Shown here: piece by piece, positions 29,783 through 39,300 of the stretch
Position numbering within the stretch: the stretch's first letter is position 1
Layout of the letters: every line of letters begins with the position of its first letter
DNA from: a virus
Reading direction: 5' to 3' (one strand)
IMG/VR virus record: IMGVR_UViG_3300046328_000241
Span: 1-49,258 of that record
DNA: 49,258 bases
The notes under the pieces: generated by a model
The model's database searches: none
What the model was told of the DNA's origin: nothing
The model's input: only the letters and a program-made list of their open reading frames with translations
Position numbers and translations under genes: made by a program

Positions 29783-31264
29783 GTGGACAACAAAAAAGAC
29801 ATCGGATATTTAGGCTCGTCATTTCAATTAAAATCAATATGGCAATTGCTTACAAACAATAAGTTTGCATCAAAAGTTATTGATTTATTGGAATCGAGCT
29901 ATTATGATGACTCTAATTACAAACAACTGGTTATCTTTATTAAAGACTATTATCAAAAACATGAAGTATTTGCTTCGATTAAAAATGATTCAATAGTTGA
30001 ATACATTAATCATAAGTTTGGACAAAGAGATTTAAGCGAATCCGAAAAAATTCAAAAGGAAACATTATTAAAGATAATCGATAAGATTAGAGTTTATGAC
30101 GAAAGAGTTTCCAGTGGTGATCTAAATGATGATAGTACAGTTGTTATAAAACAGATATTAGAATTTGTTAAACAACAAGTATATTATAATTTAGGTATTA
30201 AGATTATATCTGATGTGGAATTAGGTTCGTTCGGTGAAAAAACGATTGATTCTATTGATGACATGTCAAAAACTATCACCAAACTATCAGATAATTATGA
30301 TGAAGGTGAGAATGTATTTGATGATATCGATAGTGTGCTTGATGATGATTTTAGAGAACCAGTAGCAACTGGAATAGGTAAATTGGATTTGCTAATGGGT
30401 GGTGGTTTAGGTAAGGGTGAGATTGGAATGATATTAGCACCATTAGGATCTGGAAAGACAACATTATTAACAATGTTTGCTCAACATGCCCATAGAATGG
30501 GTAAAAACGTGTTGCAAATCTTCTTTGAAGACACCACTAAACAAATCAAAAGAAAGCATTTTACCAAAATATCTGGAATAAAGTTATCTGAAATCGAGCA
30601 CAATAAAGAGTTTGTTAAAGAAACTGTTCAAAACTATTACAAAAATTGTGAATCTAAATTAGTGCTTAAAAAATTCTCTCAAGATGGAACAACAATTCCA
30701 AAAATGAGAAGATGGATATTGGATTATCAAAAAACAAATAACATTAAATTCGATATTATATTATTGGATTATATAGATGTTGTTGAATCACATAGAAAAA
30801 ATGTCAATGGTGATACATTATCGGATGAACTACACGTATTTAGATGTTTCGAAGATTTGATTAGTGAGTTAGATATTCCAGGTTGGTCAGCTATTCAAGG
30901 CAATAGAGGCTCAATTGCTGCTGAAATCGTTGATACTGACAAGATGGGTGGAAACATCAAAAAAGCACAAAAAACACACTTCTTGATGTCGGTTGCAAGA
31001 CCATTAGCCCTAAAGAAATTAAAAAAGGCAAAGTTCTCAATACTTAAATCAAGATTTGGTGGTGATGGTGAAATATTTGATGACTCAACATTTGACCATG
31101 ATAAAATGTTTGTTGAATTCGATAAAAAACCAGAAGAACCAGAAGAAGATAGACGTACTTATAATAAAAAAAGTACAATAAAAAATCTGGAAAAAATGGT
31201 CAATGATAATAATGACGAAAATCCATTTGATGTTAAATTAATTGCTGAATTGTTGGGTGAATAA
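29783..31264 (+). CDS. DnaB/gp41-like replicative helicase
   Basis: The start is GTG 29783 (VDNKKDIGYLGSSF). The 493-residue protein has an N-terminal helical domain and a RecA-type core with Walker A at 219-227 (APLGSGKTT), a catalytic-Glu strand FFEDT (248-252), Walker B KFDIILLDYID (322-332) and a Ser/Gln sensor region GWSAIQGNRG. The order fits the DnaB/T4 gp41 superfamily SF4. It should form the hexameric 5'-3' helicase at the fork. A C-terminal charged tail (KPEEPEEDRRTYNKKST) may bind primase or a loader. Replicative helicase is secure; orthology to gp41 is likely. Confidence 0.85.
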   Translation: MDNKKDIGYLGSSFQLKSIWQLLTNNKFASKVIDLLESSYYDDSNYKQLVIFIKDYYQKHEVFASIKNDSIVEYINHKFGQRDLSESEKIQKETLLKIIDKIRVYDERVSSGDLNDDSTVVIKQILEFVKQQVYYNLGIKIISDVELGSFGEKTIDSIDDMSKTITKLSDNYDEGENVFDDIDSVLDDDFREPVATGIGKLDLLMGGGLGKGEIGMILAPLGSGKTTLLTMFAQHAHRMGKNVLQIFFEDTTKQIKRKHFTKISGIKLSEIEHNKEFVKETVQNYYKNCESKLVLKKFSQDGTTIPKMRRWILDYQKTNNIKFDIILLDYIDVVESHRKNVNGDTLSDELHVFRCFEDLISELDIPGWSAIQGNRGSIAAEIVDTDKMGGNIKKAQKTHFLMSVARPLALKKLKKAKFSILKSRFGGDGEIFDDSTFDHDKMFVEFDKKPEEPEEDRRTYNKKSTIKNLEKMVNDNNDENPFDVKLIAELLGE

Positions 31265-31325
31265 TAAACGTTTTTGGATTGGGGTAAAATAAATAAGGTT
31301 TTAAAAAGTAATAAGTATATAATAT

Positions 31326-33632
31326 ATGGGTAATAATATATTCGTAAAAAAAAGATCAGACGAAAGGGAATTATTGAATTTTGAAAAAATAAATAAAGTT
31401 TTATTGTGGGCAACTGAAAATATTGCAGGTGTTTCAGCATCGGATGTGGCAATGAATGCACATTTACAAATATTTGATGGGATAACAACAAAACAAATTC
31501 ATGAAATATTAGTAAGATCAGCATCGGATTTGATTAGTGAAAAAACACCAAATTATCAATATGTTGCTGGTAATCTATTAAATTATTTAATAAGAAAGGA
31601 TATATTTGATGCATCAAATAATCTACCATCACTATATGATGTTATAGTAAATAATGTTGATTTGGGTGTTTATGATAAATTAGTTTTAGAAAAATATAGT
31701 AAAAACGATATTGATGATTTGGATAAATTAATTAAACACGATAGAGATTATAATTTTACATATGCTGGTATTCAACAATTAGTTGATAAATATCTATTAA
31801 AAGATAGAAAAACTAATAGACTGTATGAAACACCACAATATGCATATATGCTAATCGCAATGACCGTGTTTGCTGATTCAACTGATAGGTTTAGATTGGT
31901 TAAAGAAGCATATAATCAATTTTCAACACATAAAATTTCATTACCAACACCAATTATGTCTGGTGTGAGAACACCGAATAGACAATGGTCATCATGCACA
32001 TTAATTGATGTTGGTGACTCATTAGATTCAATATTTCATAGTAATAGTGCTGTTGGGTATTATACATCTAAAAGAGCTGGTATTGGATTAAATATGGGTA
32101 GAGTTAGAGCAATGGGTGATACTATTAGGGGTGGTGAGGTTGTTCACACTGGTGTTATACCATTTCTTAGAATGTTTCAATCAACAACTAAATCATGTAC
32201 GCAAAATGGAATCAGGGGTGGGCATTCCACCACGCATTTTCCATTTTGGCATAGAGAAATTGAAGATATTCTAGTGTTAAAAAATAATAAGGGAACTGAC
32301 GATAATAGGGTTAGGCATATGGATTACTCAATCCAAATGAATAGACTTTTTTATAGAAGATTTATGCAAGGTGGTGATATCTCATTATTCTCACCAAATG
32401 ATGTTCCAGATATGTATGAAGCATTTTTTCAATCCAATAATAAATTTGAAGAATTGTATGAAAAATATGAGAAAAATAAAAAAATAAAAAAACAAGTTGT
32501 TAAAGCTAGTGATTTATTTAATCAATTAGTGCAAGAACGAATTGGTACTGGTAGAATATATATAATGAATGTTGATCATGCAAATGAACATAGTGCATTC
32601 AATGATAGTGTATATATGTCCAACCTTTGTCAGGAGGTTTGTCTTCCAACTTCCCCAATAAATAATGTTAATGAGGGTATTGATGGTAATGGTGAAATTG
32701 CATTATGTGTATTAGGTGCTGTTAATTTAGGTGTACTAAAAGATATTAAAGATTTAGAACTGACTATGAATATTTTAGTTAGATGTTTAGATTTTATTAT
32801 TGAAAATCAAGATTATCCAGTTGAAACAGCAAAAAAAATGTTATATAGAAGATCACTTGGTATCGGTATAACAAATTTTGCATATTGGCTTGCAAAAAAT
32901 AATGTTAATTATGATACACCAGAGACATTACCATTGGTGGATGAATTAATGGAACATATTCAATACTATGGTCTAAAAGCTTCTGTTGAATTGGCAAAAG
33001 AGTTTGGAAAGTGTGAATATTTTAATAAAACAAAATATAGTCTTGGAGTATTACCTATTGATACATATAATAAAAATGTTGATTCTATTGTTAATAGAGA
33101 ACATTCATTAGATTGGGAAGAACTGCGTGATGAAATTAAAATTTTTGGACTAAGAAATAGTTGTATATCTGCTGTAATGCCATGTGAATCAAGTAGTTTA
33201 ATAACTAATTCTACCAATGGTATTGAACCAATACGTGATTTTGTAACAACAAAAAAATCGAAACAAGGTTTAATAAGAATGGTTGTCCCAGAAATTGGAA
33301 AATTAAAAAATAAGTATCAACTTGCATTTGATTTGAATGATAATAGAGGTATAACAAATATTCAAGCTGTGATAACAAAATGGATTGATCAAGCAATATC
33401 TGGAAATCATTATTACGATATTACAAAATTTGAAAATAATGAAATACCTATGAGTACTGTGGTTAAAGATATTATGTATGCATATAAGATGGGTGTGAAA
33501 ACACTATACTATGCTAATACAAATGATGATAAAAATGATGAATTTACACAAAAAAATAATGAAAAAAATAAACAATCAGAATTAATTGAAGAAACTATTG
33601 ATGGTTGTATAGATGGCGCATGTACAATTTAA
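31326..33632 (+). CDS. nrdA: Ribonucleotide reductase large subunit (class Ia type)
   Basis: The 768-residue NrdA has an N-terminal ATP-cone (FVKKRSDERELLNFEKINKV to about residue 90). The active site shows Cys224 in WSSCTLID, Asn433-x-Cys435-x-Glu437 in SNLCQEV (thiyl radical site), Cys461 in ALCVLGAVNLG, and the radical-transfer tyrosines in KTLYYANT. The C-terminus ends GCIDGACTI, with the redox cysteine pair C-x4-C. It reduces ribonucleoside diphosphates for phage DNA synthesis together with NrdB, which follows 12 nt later. All key residues are present. An additional, separate NrdA-like tail lies at 36.2 kb. Confidence 0.95.
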   Translation: MGNNIFVKKRSDERELLNFEKINKVLLWATENIAGVSASDVAMNAHLQIFDGITTKQIHEILVRSASDLISEKTPNYQYVAGNLLNYLIRKDIFDASNNLPSLYDVIVNNVDLGVYDKLVLEKYSKNDIDDLDKLIKHDRDYNFTYAGIQQLVDKYLLKDRKTNRLYETPQYAYMLIAMTVFADSTDRFRLVKEAYNQFSTHKISLPTPIMSGVRTPNRQWSSCTLIDVGDSLDSIFHSNSAVGYYTSKRAGIGLNMGRVRAMGDTIRGGEVVHTGVIPFLRMFQSTTKSCTQNGIRGGHSTTHFPFWHREIEDILVLKNNKGTDDNRVRHMDYSIQMNRLFYRRFMQGGDISLFSPNDVPDMYEAFFQSNNKFEELYEKYEKNKKIKKQVVKASDLFNQLVQERIGTGRIYIMNVDHANEHSAFNDSVYMSNLCQEVCLPTSPINNVNEGIDGNGEIALCVLGAVNLGVLKDIKDLELTMNILVRCLDFIIENQDYPVETAKKMLYRRSLGIGITNFAYWLAKNNVNYDTPETLPLVDELMEHIQYYGLKASVELAKEFGKCEYFNKTKYSLGVLPIDTYNKNVDSIVNREHSLDWEELRDEIKIFGLRNSCISAVMPCESSSLITNSTNGIEPIRDFVTTKKSKQGLIRMVVPEIGKLKNKYQLAFDLNDNRGITNIQAVITKWIDQAISGNHYYDITKFENNEIPMSTVVKDIMYAYKMGVKTLYYANTNDDKNDEFTQKNNEKNKQSELIEETIDGCIDGACTI

Positions 33633-33644
33633 TTTTAAATAAAA

Positions 33645-34721
33645 ATGGAAAATAAAACAATTATTAATTTAGATTTGGTTGACTATAAAAAAGAACCAAT
33701 ATTTTTCGGTAAAGGATTAAATATTCAAAGATATGATGATCCAAAATATCCAGTATTTTTTGAATTTTTTAAAAAACAACTTGGATTTTTTTGGAGGCCA
33801 GAAGAAGTAGATGTTTCTAAAGATAGAAATGATTTTAACATATTAACTGAACAAGAAAAATTTATTTTTACACAAAATTTATCTTATCAAATTTTATTAG
33901 ATAGTGTTCAATCCAGAGGTATTGGATATTTATTGAATGATGTATCATCACCAGAGGTTGAAGCATTTGCAAAATCATGGGAATTTTTTGAAACATTACA
34001 TAGTTATTCATATACTTACATTATAAAAAATGTGTATTCAAATCCAACAATAGTTTTTGATAATATTTTATTAGATAAAGAGGTTTTAAAAAGAACATCA
34101 TCGGTAACACATTATTATGATAGTTTAATTAATTCCATACCTGAAGATAGTATAGATGAAAAAAAGAAAAAATTATACCTAACAATAATGTCTATTAATA
34201 TATTAGAAGGTATTAGATTTTATGTTTCATTTGCTTGTTCATTTGCGTTTGCTGAAAATAAAAAAATGGAGGGGAATGCTAAAATTATTGCTTTAATTGC
34301 TAGAGACGAAAATCTACATCTTGGTTTTACACAAACAATATTGAATTTATTTAGAAATGAATCCTCCGAAGGATTTCAACATATTGTTAAAGAATGTGAA
34401 CCAATCGTAAAAAAAATGTTTGAAGATGCAGCAAAAGAAGAAATGGCATGGGCTGATTATCTTTTTGAAAATGGATCAATGCTTGGTTTAAATTCAGAAA
34501 TTCTAAAAAAGTATATGAAATGGTTAACCAATAGAAGAATGAAAGATATTGGATTAGAACCAATTTTTGAAAAAACAATCAATCCAATAACATGGATTAA
34601 CAATTGGATTTCATCAAAAGGCGTTCAGAACGCACCAATGGAAACTGCCATAGAGAGTTACATTATTGGTTCATTTAAACAAGATTTAGATACTGCTGAT
34701 TATAGTGAATTTGATTTTTAA
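33645..34721 (+). CDS. nrdB: Ribonucleotide reductase small subunit (class Ia type)
   Basis: The 358-residue NrdB aligns with E. coli NrdB. Iron ligands are Asp86, Glu116, His119, Glu188, Glu222 and His225 (FFETLHSYSY, NILEGIRFY, ARDENLHLG), and the radical tyrosine is Tyr123. The C-terminal tail LDTADYSEFDF is the NrdA-binding peptide type. It lies in the same operon as nrdA and is closed by a terminator 17 nt after the stop. All radical-site residues are intact, so a functional enzyme is expected. Confidence 0.95.
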   Translation: MENKTIINLDLVDYKKEPIFFGKGLNIQRYDDPKYPVFFEFFKKQLGFFWRPEEVDVSKDRNDFNILTEQEKFIFTQNLSYQILLDSVQSRGIGYLLNDVSSPEVEAFAKSWEFFETLHSYSYTYIIKNVYSNPTIVFDNILLDKEVLKRTSSVTHYYDSLINSIPEDSIDEKKKKLYLTIMSINILEGIRFYVSFACSFAFAENKKMEGNAKIIALIARDENLHLGFTQTILNLFRNESSEGFQHIVKECEPIVKKMFEDAAKEEMAWADYLFENGSMLGLNSEILKKYMKWLTNRRMKDIGLEPIFEKTINPITWINNWISSKGVQNAPMETAIESYIIGSFKQDLDTADYSEFDF

Positions 34722-34737
34722 AAAATAAAATAAATTA

Positions 34738-34770
34738 AAAGACCAGTTTAAAAGATTGGTCTTTTTTATT
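34738..34770 (+). terminator. Intrinsic terminator after nrdB
   Basis: Stem AAAGACCA.T / A.TGGTCTTT with a loop of about 8 nt and a following TTTTT run. It ends the nrdAB unit. The 34,771-34,899 gap otherwise holds only AT-rich sequence. Confidence 0.75.
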
Positions 34771-34899
34771 TTACTCGGCATTATTGTAATTAATAGTCAA
34801 TAAAAATTTAGAAATTTACAAAAATTATAACAATAATAATGGGCATAATGCTATGAAATAATTTTTTCATAACTAATTATAATAAAAATATATTTAGTT

Positions 34900-36189
34900 A
34901 TGGAAAATAATAAAACATTTAAAATTAATAATCATGAAATTAGGACAACTAGAGGAATTAAAGATTTTTTTAGAAGAAATAATCCAGACAAGGTAACATT
35001 GAATATAGAAAATCATGAAATATGTTGCATATTTATGGGATATTATAATATTGTTGAATACAATAAAATGTATGAAACATTACTATTATATGCCGATGAT
35101 ATTAAAGGATCTAACATAAGAAAAACAATCCAAGAATTGGGTGATGATATCTTTTGTCCTAAAAGATATTTACAATATATTGAATATAAGAAAATAAATC
35201 CACAGGATGTTAATTCTGATACATGTTATAAATTGAAATTTGGTGATAATTGGGAAGAAATTAAAAAATGTAATTTTAATAATAGAAAATCACCATACGA
35301 CCCTGAATATATTTCAAAAAAATATAATATTTGTTTAGATGAGGCTATTAAATATGTTGAAAAATATAAAAGTGATAAATCAACTTCGAAAGAAAATTTT
35401 ATAAAAAAACATGGTGAAGATATTGGTGGTGAAATGTTCGATAAATTTCAAAAAACATCAAAACATACAAAAGAAAAATATATAGAAAAATATGGTGAAT
35501 TAGATGGTATAGATAAATGGAATGAATATGTTAGAATTAAGAAAGTAACTAGTAAAAGATCAATTGATTATTGGCTAAAGTTAACCAATAATGATTTTGA
35601 ATATGCTGAAAAATTAAGATATGATCATCATATTAAAAATTTCAATACAGCATCAGTTAATTTTTGGATTAATAAAGGATTATCTGATGATGATGCAATA
35701 AAAAAAGTTAAAGAAATATATAATAAAAAACAATTATTTTTTGCGAGAGCCTCTAAAGAAAGTTTGAAATACTTAAATCCGTTAAAAGATATCTTCGAAA
35801 ATTTAAATTATAGGGTATATCTAGGTATTGATAATTATCATGAATTTACCTTATATGATAAGCCTAATAAAAAACTAAAATTTTATGATTTCACAGTACC
35901 AGAAATTAAATTAATAATTGAATATCATGGCGAAAAGTATCACCCTAATCCAAATAAATTAACAAAAGAAGAATGGGATAATTGGCAATGTTACAATTTT
36001 GATAGAAATAATAAAAATTATAGTAAAATAAATGCTAACGATAAATATGAAATTGATCAATATAAAAAAAATTTAGCAATTAATAATGATTATACATATA
36101 TTGAACTTTGGAGTTCTGATTCATATGATATTAATATGGATAAGATTAATACATATCTAAAATCAATCCAATCCAATATCCGTAATTAA
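34900..36189 (+). CDS. Homing endonuclease-like protein, PD-(D/E)XK/Vsr-like
   Basis: The 429-residue protein has N-terminal DNA-binding repeats of the form K-x-G-x-x-x-G-x-x-x-[WF]-x-x-[YF] (for example IKKHGEDIGGEMFDKF and IEKYGELDGIDKWNEY). The C-terminal nuclease-like domain contains FYDFTVPEIKLIIEYHGEKY and HPNPNKL, fitting a D...E-x-[IK] restriction-type core with a following His. This is the general design of Vsr/EDxHD-type phage homing enzymes. It is free-standing between two terminators, directly before a stray NrdA-like C-terminus, which recalls the invasion of nrdA by homing endonucleases in T4-like phages. Domain call is from motifs only. Confidence 0.7.
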   Translation: MENNKTFKINNHEIRTTRGIKDFFRRNNPDKVTLNIENHEICCIFMGYYNIVEYNKMYETLLLYADDIKGSNIRKTIQELGDDIFCPKRYLQYIEYKKINPQDVNSDTCYKLKFGDNWEEIKKCNFNNRKSPYDPEYISKKYNICLDEAIKYVEKYKSDKSTSKENFIKKHGEDIGGEMFDKFQKTSKHTKEKYIEKYGELDGIDKWNEYVRIKKVTSKRSIDYWLKLTNNDFEYAEKLRYDHHIKNFNTASVNFWINKGLSDDDAIKKVKEIYNKKQLFFARASKESLKYLNPLKDIFENLNYRVYLGIDNYHEFTLYDKPNKKLKFYDFTVPEIKLIIEYHGEKYHPNPNKLTKEEWDNWQCYNFDRNNKNYSKINANDKYEIDQYKKNLAINNDYTYIELWSSDSYDINMDKINTYLKSIQSNIRN

Positions 36190-36277
36190 AAATTTTGATA
36201 TTGAGAATATTAAAACCGATGAGGGAATCACATGTTCATTGGATAATCCAGATGAATGTTTAATGTGTGGTTCATAA
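36161..36277 (+). pseudogene. Orphan NrdA-like C-terminal tail
   Basis: In the frame different from the endonuclease, the sequence from 36161 reads, near its end, IKTDEGITCSLDNPDECLMC then GS and TAA (36275). Cysteine-ended tails of this form close many class I NrdA proteins in Bacteroidota and their phages, where the Cys pair re-reduces the active site. There is no ATG before it, and a stop lies in frame at 36158. It is therefore a leftover 3' exon of another nrdA allele, or a gene-in-pieces remnant. The identification is by pattern. Confidence 0.55.
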
Positions 36278-36295
36278 TTCATACAACATAACATA

Positions 36296-36328
36296 AAAAG
36301 CCAATCCAATCGGGTTGGCTTTTTTTAT
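36296..36328 (+). terminator. Intrinsic terminator after the nrd remnant
   Basis: Stem AAAAAGCCAA / TTGGCTTTTT with loop TCCAATCGGG and seven T. It fits the original 3' end of an nrd-type gene and closes the replication block before the fibre region. Confidence 0.8.
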
Positions 36329-36361
36329 TTATATGCACATCACCACAACATTTTGTAATAA

Positions 36362-36370
36362 CTATTTATA
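36362..36370 (+). promoter_or_regulatory. CTATTTATA promoter-like element
   Basis: Ends 20 nt before the ATG of the 1320-residue fibre gene, after the terminator at 36296. Confidence 0.6.
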
Positions 36371-36390
36371 CTATATAAACAATATTATAA

Positions 36391-39300
36391 ATGGGTGGTA
36401 GAAAAATAACCATTAAGCAAATTGATGCGACATTAATTCCAGATGGAAAAATTGTAAAGGCTAGTGGTGGTACATTGGTATTTACAAGTGAAACAACTGG
36501 TGTTGTTGATGGTGACAAAGGTGATATAATAATATCAAATACTGGTCAGACTTATGTTATTGATCAAAAAGCTGTTACTTATGATAAGATTCAAGATACA
36601 TTAAACACTAATATTCTAATAGGTAGATATGACCCTGCTGGTGGTGTATTACAAGAAATTATGATTGGTACTGGTTTGTTAATAACTGGTGACACATTGG
36701 TGTCAACTGCTGCATTTTTTGGTAGTGGTGGAACATCTGGTGAAATAAATACCGCAAGTAATTTAGGAACTGGTATTGGTTTATATAGTACAAAAGTTGG
36801 AAGTGATTTAAGATTTAAATCAATAATGGCTGGCCCAAATATAATTATATCTGGTAATAGCTCAATGATTATAATTTCTGGCTCACCTAGTGGAGAAATT
36901 AATACTGCATCAAATGTTGGTACTGGTGTTGAATTGTTTAAACAAAAAAATGGATTTGATTTAGAATTTAAAACAATATCAGGTACTCCAAATCAAATAA
37001 CTGTTATAAGCGGAAGTAATTTGATTAGATTGGCTTTGCCACAGGATATTGCTATTACATCAAGTCCAACGTTTTTAAATGTAAATGCTGATAATATAGT
37101 TACCACAGGAAGTAATCAAACAATAAGTGGTGTAAAAACATTTGTTAATAATATTATTGCCAGTGCATTAACATTAACAGTAACAACTGGAAAGCCACCG
37201 TTAGTAGTAAGTTCATCAACAATGGTTGTGAATCTAAATGCGGATTTAATTGATAGTATTCAAGGCGTGGATTTAGTTACTGGTGGTACAAATTTTGGTG
37301 GAGGTATAAGTCCTTTTACAACTAAAGTTGCAAAAGATTTATTATTTAGAGGTCTAACTGGTAGAACGAATCAAATAATCATATCGGCTAGTACTTCGTT
37401 AATTACATTTAGTTTACCACAAGATATTGGTGGTACATCTGTACCACAATTTGGTGGATTAAATATTTCAAATAATATAGTATCAAGTGCAATAACAGTA
37501 ACGAATAGTGCTAGGTTGTTATATATAACTGGTACAACGAATCAAACATTAGTATTAACACCGAATGGTGTTATATCAGCAACGACAATTGCCATTATTG
37601 CAAATACGAATATAATAACTGGTGGTACAAATTTTGGTGGAGGTATTGCTGTATATTCAGGTAATAATGTTAATAATTTATTCTTTAGAACATTAACAGG
37701 TAGAACGAATCAAATAATTATTTCAGCTAGTACTAATTTGATTACATTTGCTTTACCACAAGATATTGGTGGCACATCTGTACCACAATTTGGTGGATTA
37801 AATATAACAAATAATATAACAACTAGTGCAATAACAATTACAAATAGTGCAAGGTTATTATATATTACTGGTACAACGAATCAAACATTAGTCATAACAC
37901 CGAATGGTATCATATCGGCAACGACAATTATTGATAATGGTGAAGTAAATACTGCTAGTAATATAGGTGGTGGTGTTGGCGTGTTTTCTGATAAATCAGG
38001 TGTTGATTTAAGATTTAAAACTTTCAGCGGAACATCAAATCAAGTAATTATATCAGCTAGTACTGATATGGTTATATTTAGATTACCACAAGATATAGCA
38101 ACTACATCAAGTCCTACATTTAGGAATATAACAACAAGTGCTATAACAGTAACAAATAGTGCAAGATTATTACACATTACTGGCACAACTGATCAAATAC
38201 TGACTTTAACACCAAATGGCGTAGTATCAGCAACAACAATTGCCAATTATTATAATGAAATATTTCCAGAAGATGGTGCATCATCGAATGTAACAGTAAC
38301 TGGTTGGACAAGGGTAGCAATGCGAACATCATCAAGTGGTAGAGGTCAATCTATTGTAACAATCTATTCTAGGGGTGGTAATTCAGCAACAGCATCAGTT
38401 CAATTATATTGGGGAACTAGTAGTAGTTCATCATCTGCTGAATTAAGAATTGTTGGAGGGCATTTAAGAGTACAAGGTCTTGAAGATGATGGTGTAACAC
38501 CAGTATTTAGAAGTGTACTAGAAAATACAGTTACATATCTAGAAATGGAAGTAATTTCAGTACCAAGAAGTTATTGGGCAAGAGTTAATAATGTTGGTTC
38601 AACATTATATCCAACAACACCACTAAACTTTGAATTATCACCATTAACTGGTACAACAGTTGCAGAGATACCATATACTGCATTATATGTAAAAGACTTT
38701 CAAGTTAATTTAGATGGTTCAGTATCATCAAGGAATTTTATTACAGCTAGTGGATTTACATCAACAGTACCAATTGGTACTGCACCTTTAGTTGTAAATT
38801 CATCTACATTGGTAAATAATTTAAATGTTCAATATTTTGATGGATTAGAAAGTAGTGATTATGTTAACGTTAGTAGTCCACAATCAATAACAGGTGTTAA
38901 AACATTTAATAATGATATTATTGTAAATAAAAATATTATAACAAGTGCTATAACAGTAACGAATAGTGCAAGGTTATTATACATTACTGGTAATACCAAT
39001 TTAGCATTAATATTAACACCGAATGGTGTTATATCGGCAACGACAATAAATACAAATAATAATATTGGTACAATCACTGGTGGAACTAATTTAGGTAGTA
39101 ATTTTAACATATTTAGCGGTAATAGTGGTAATAATCTATTTTTTAGAACAATTATTGGCGGTGGTAATATATCAATATCGGGTAATAATACAACAATTAT
39201 TATATCTGGTTCATCTGGTGCTAGTGGTGAAGTAAATACAGCTAGTAATATAGGTAATGGTGTTGATATATTTGCAAATAAATCAGGTGATGATTTAAGA

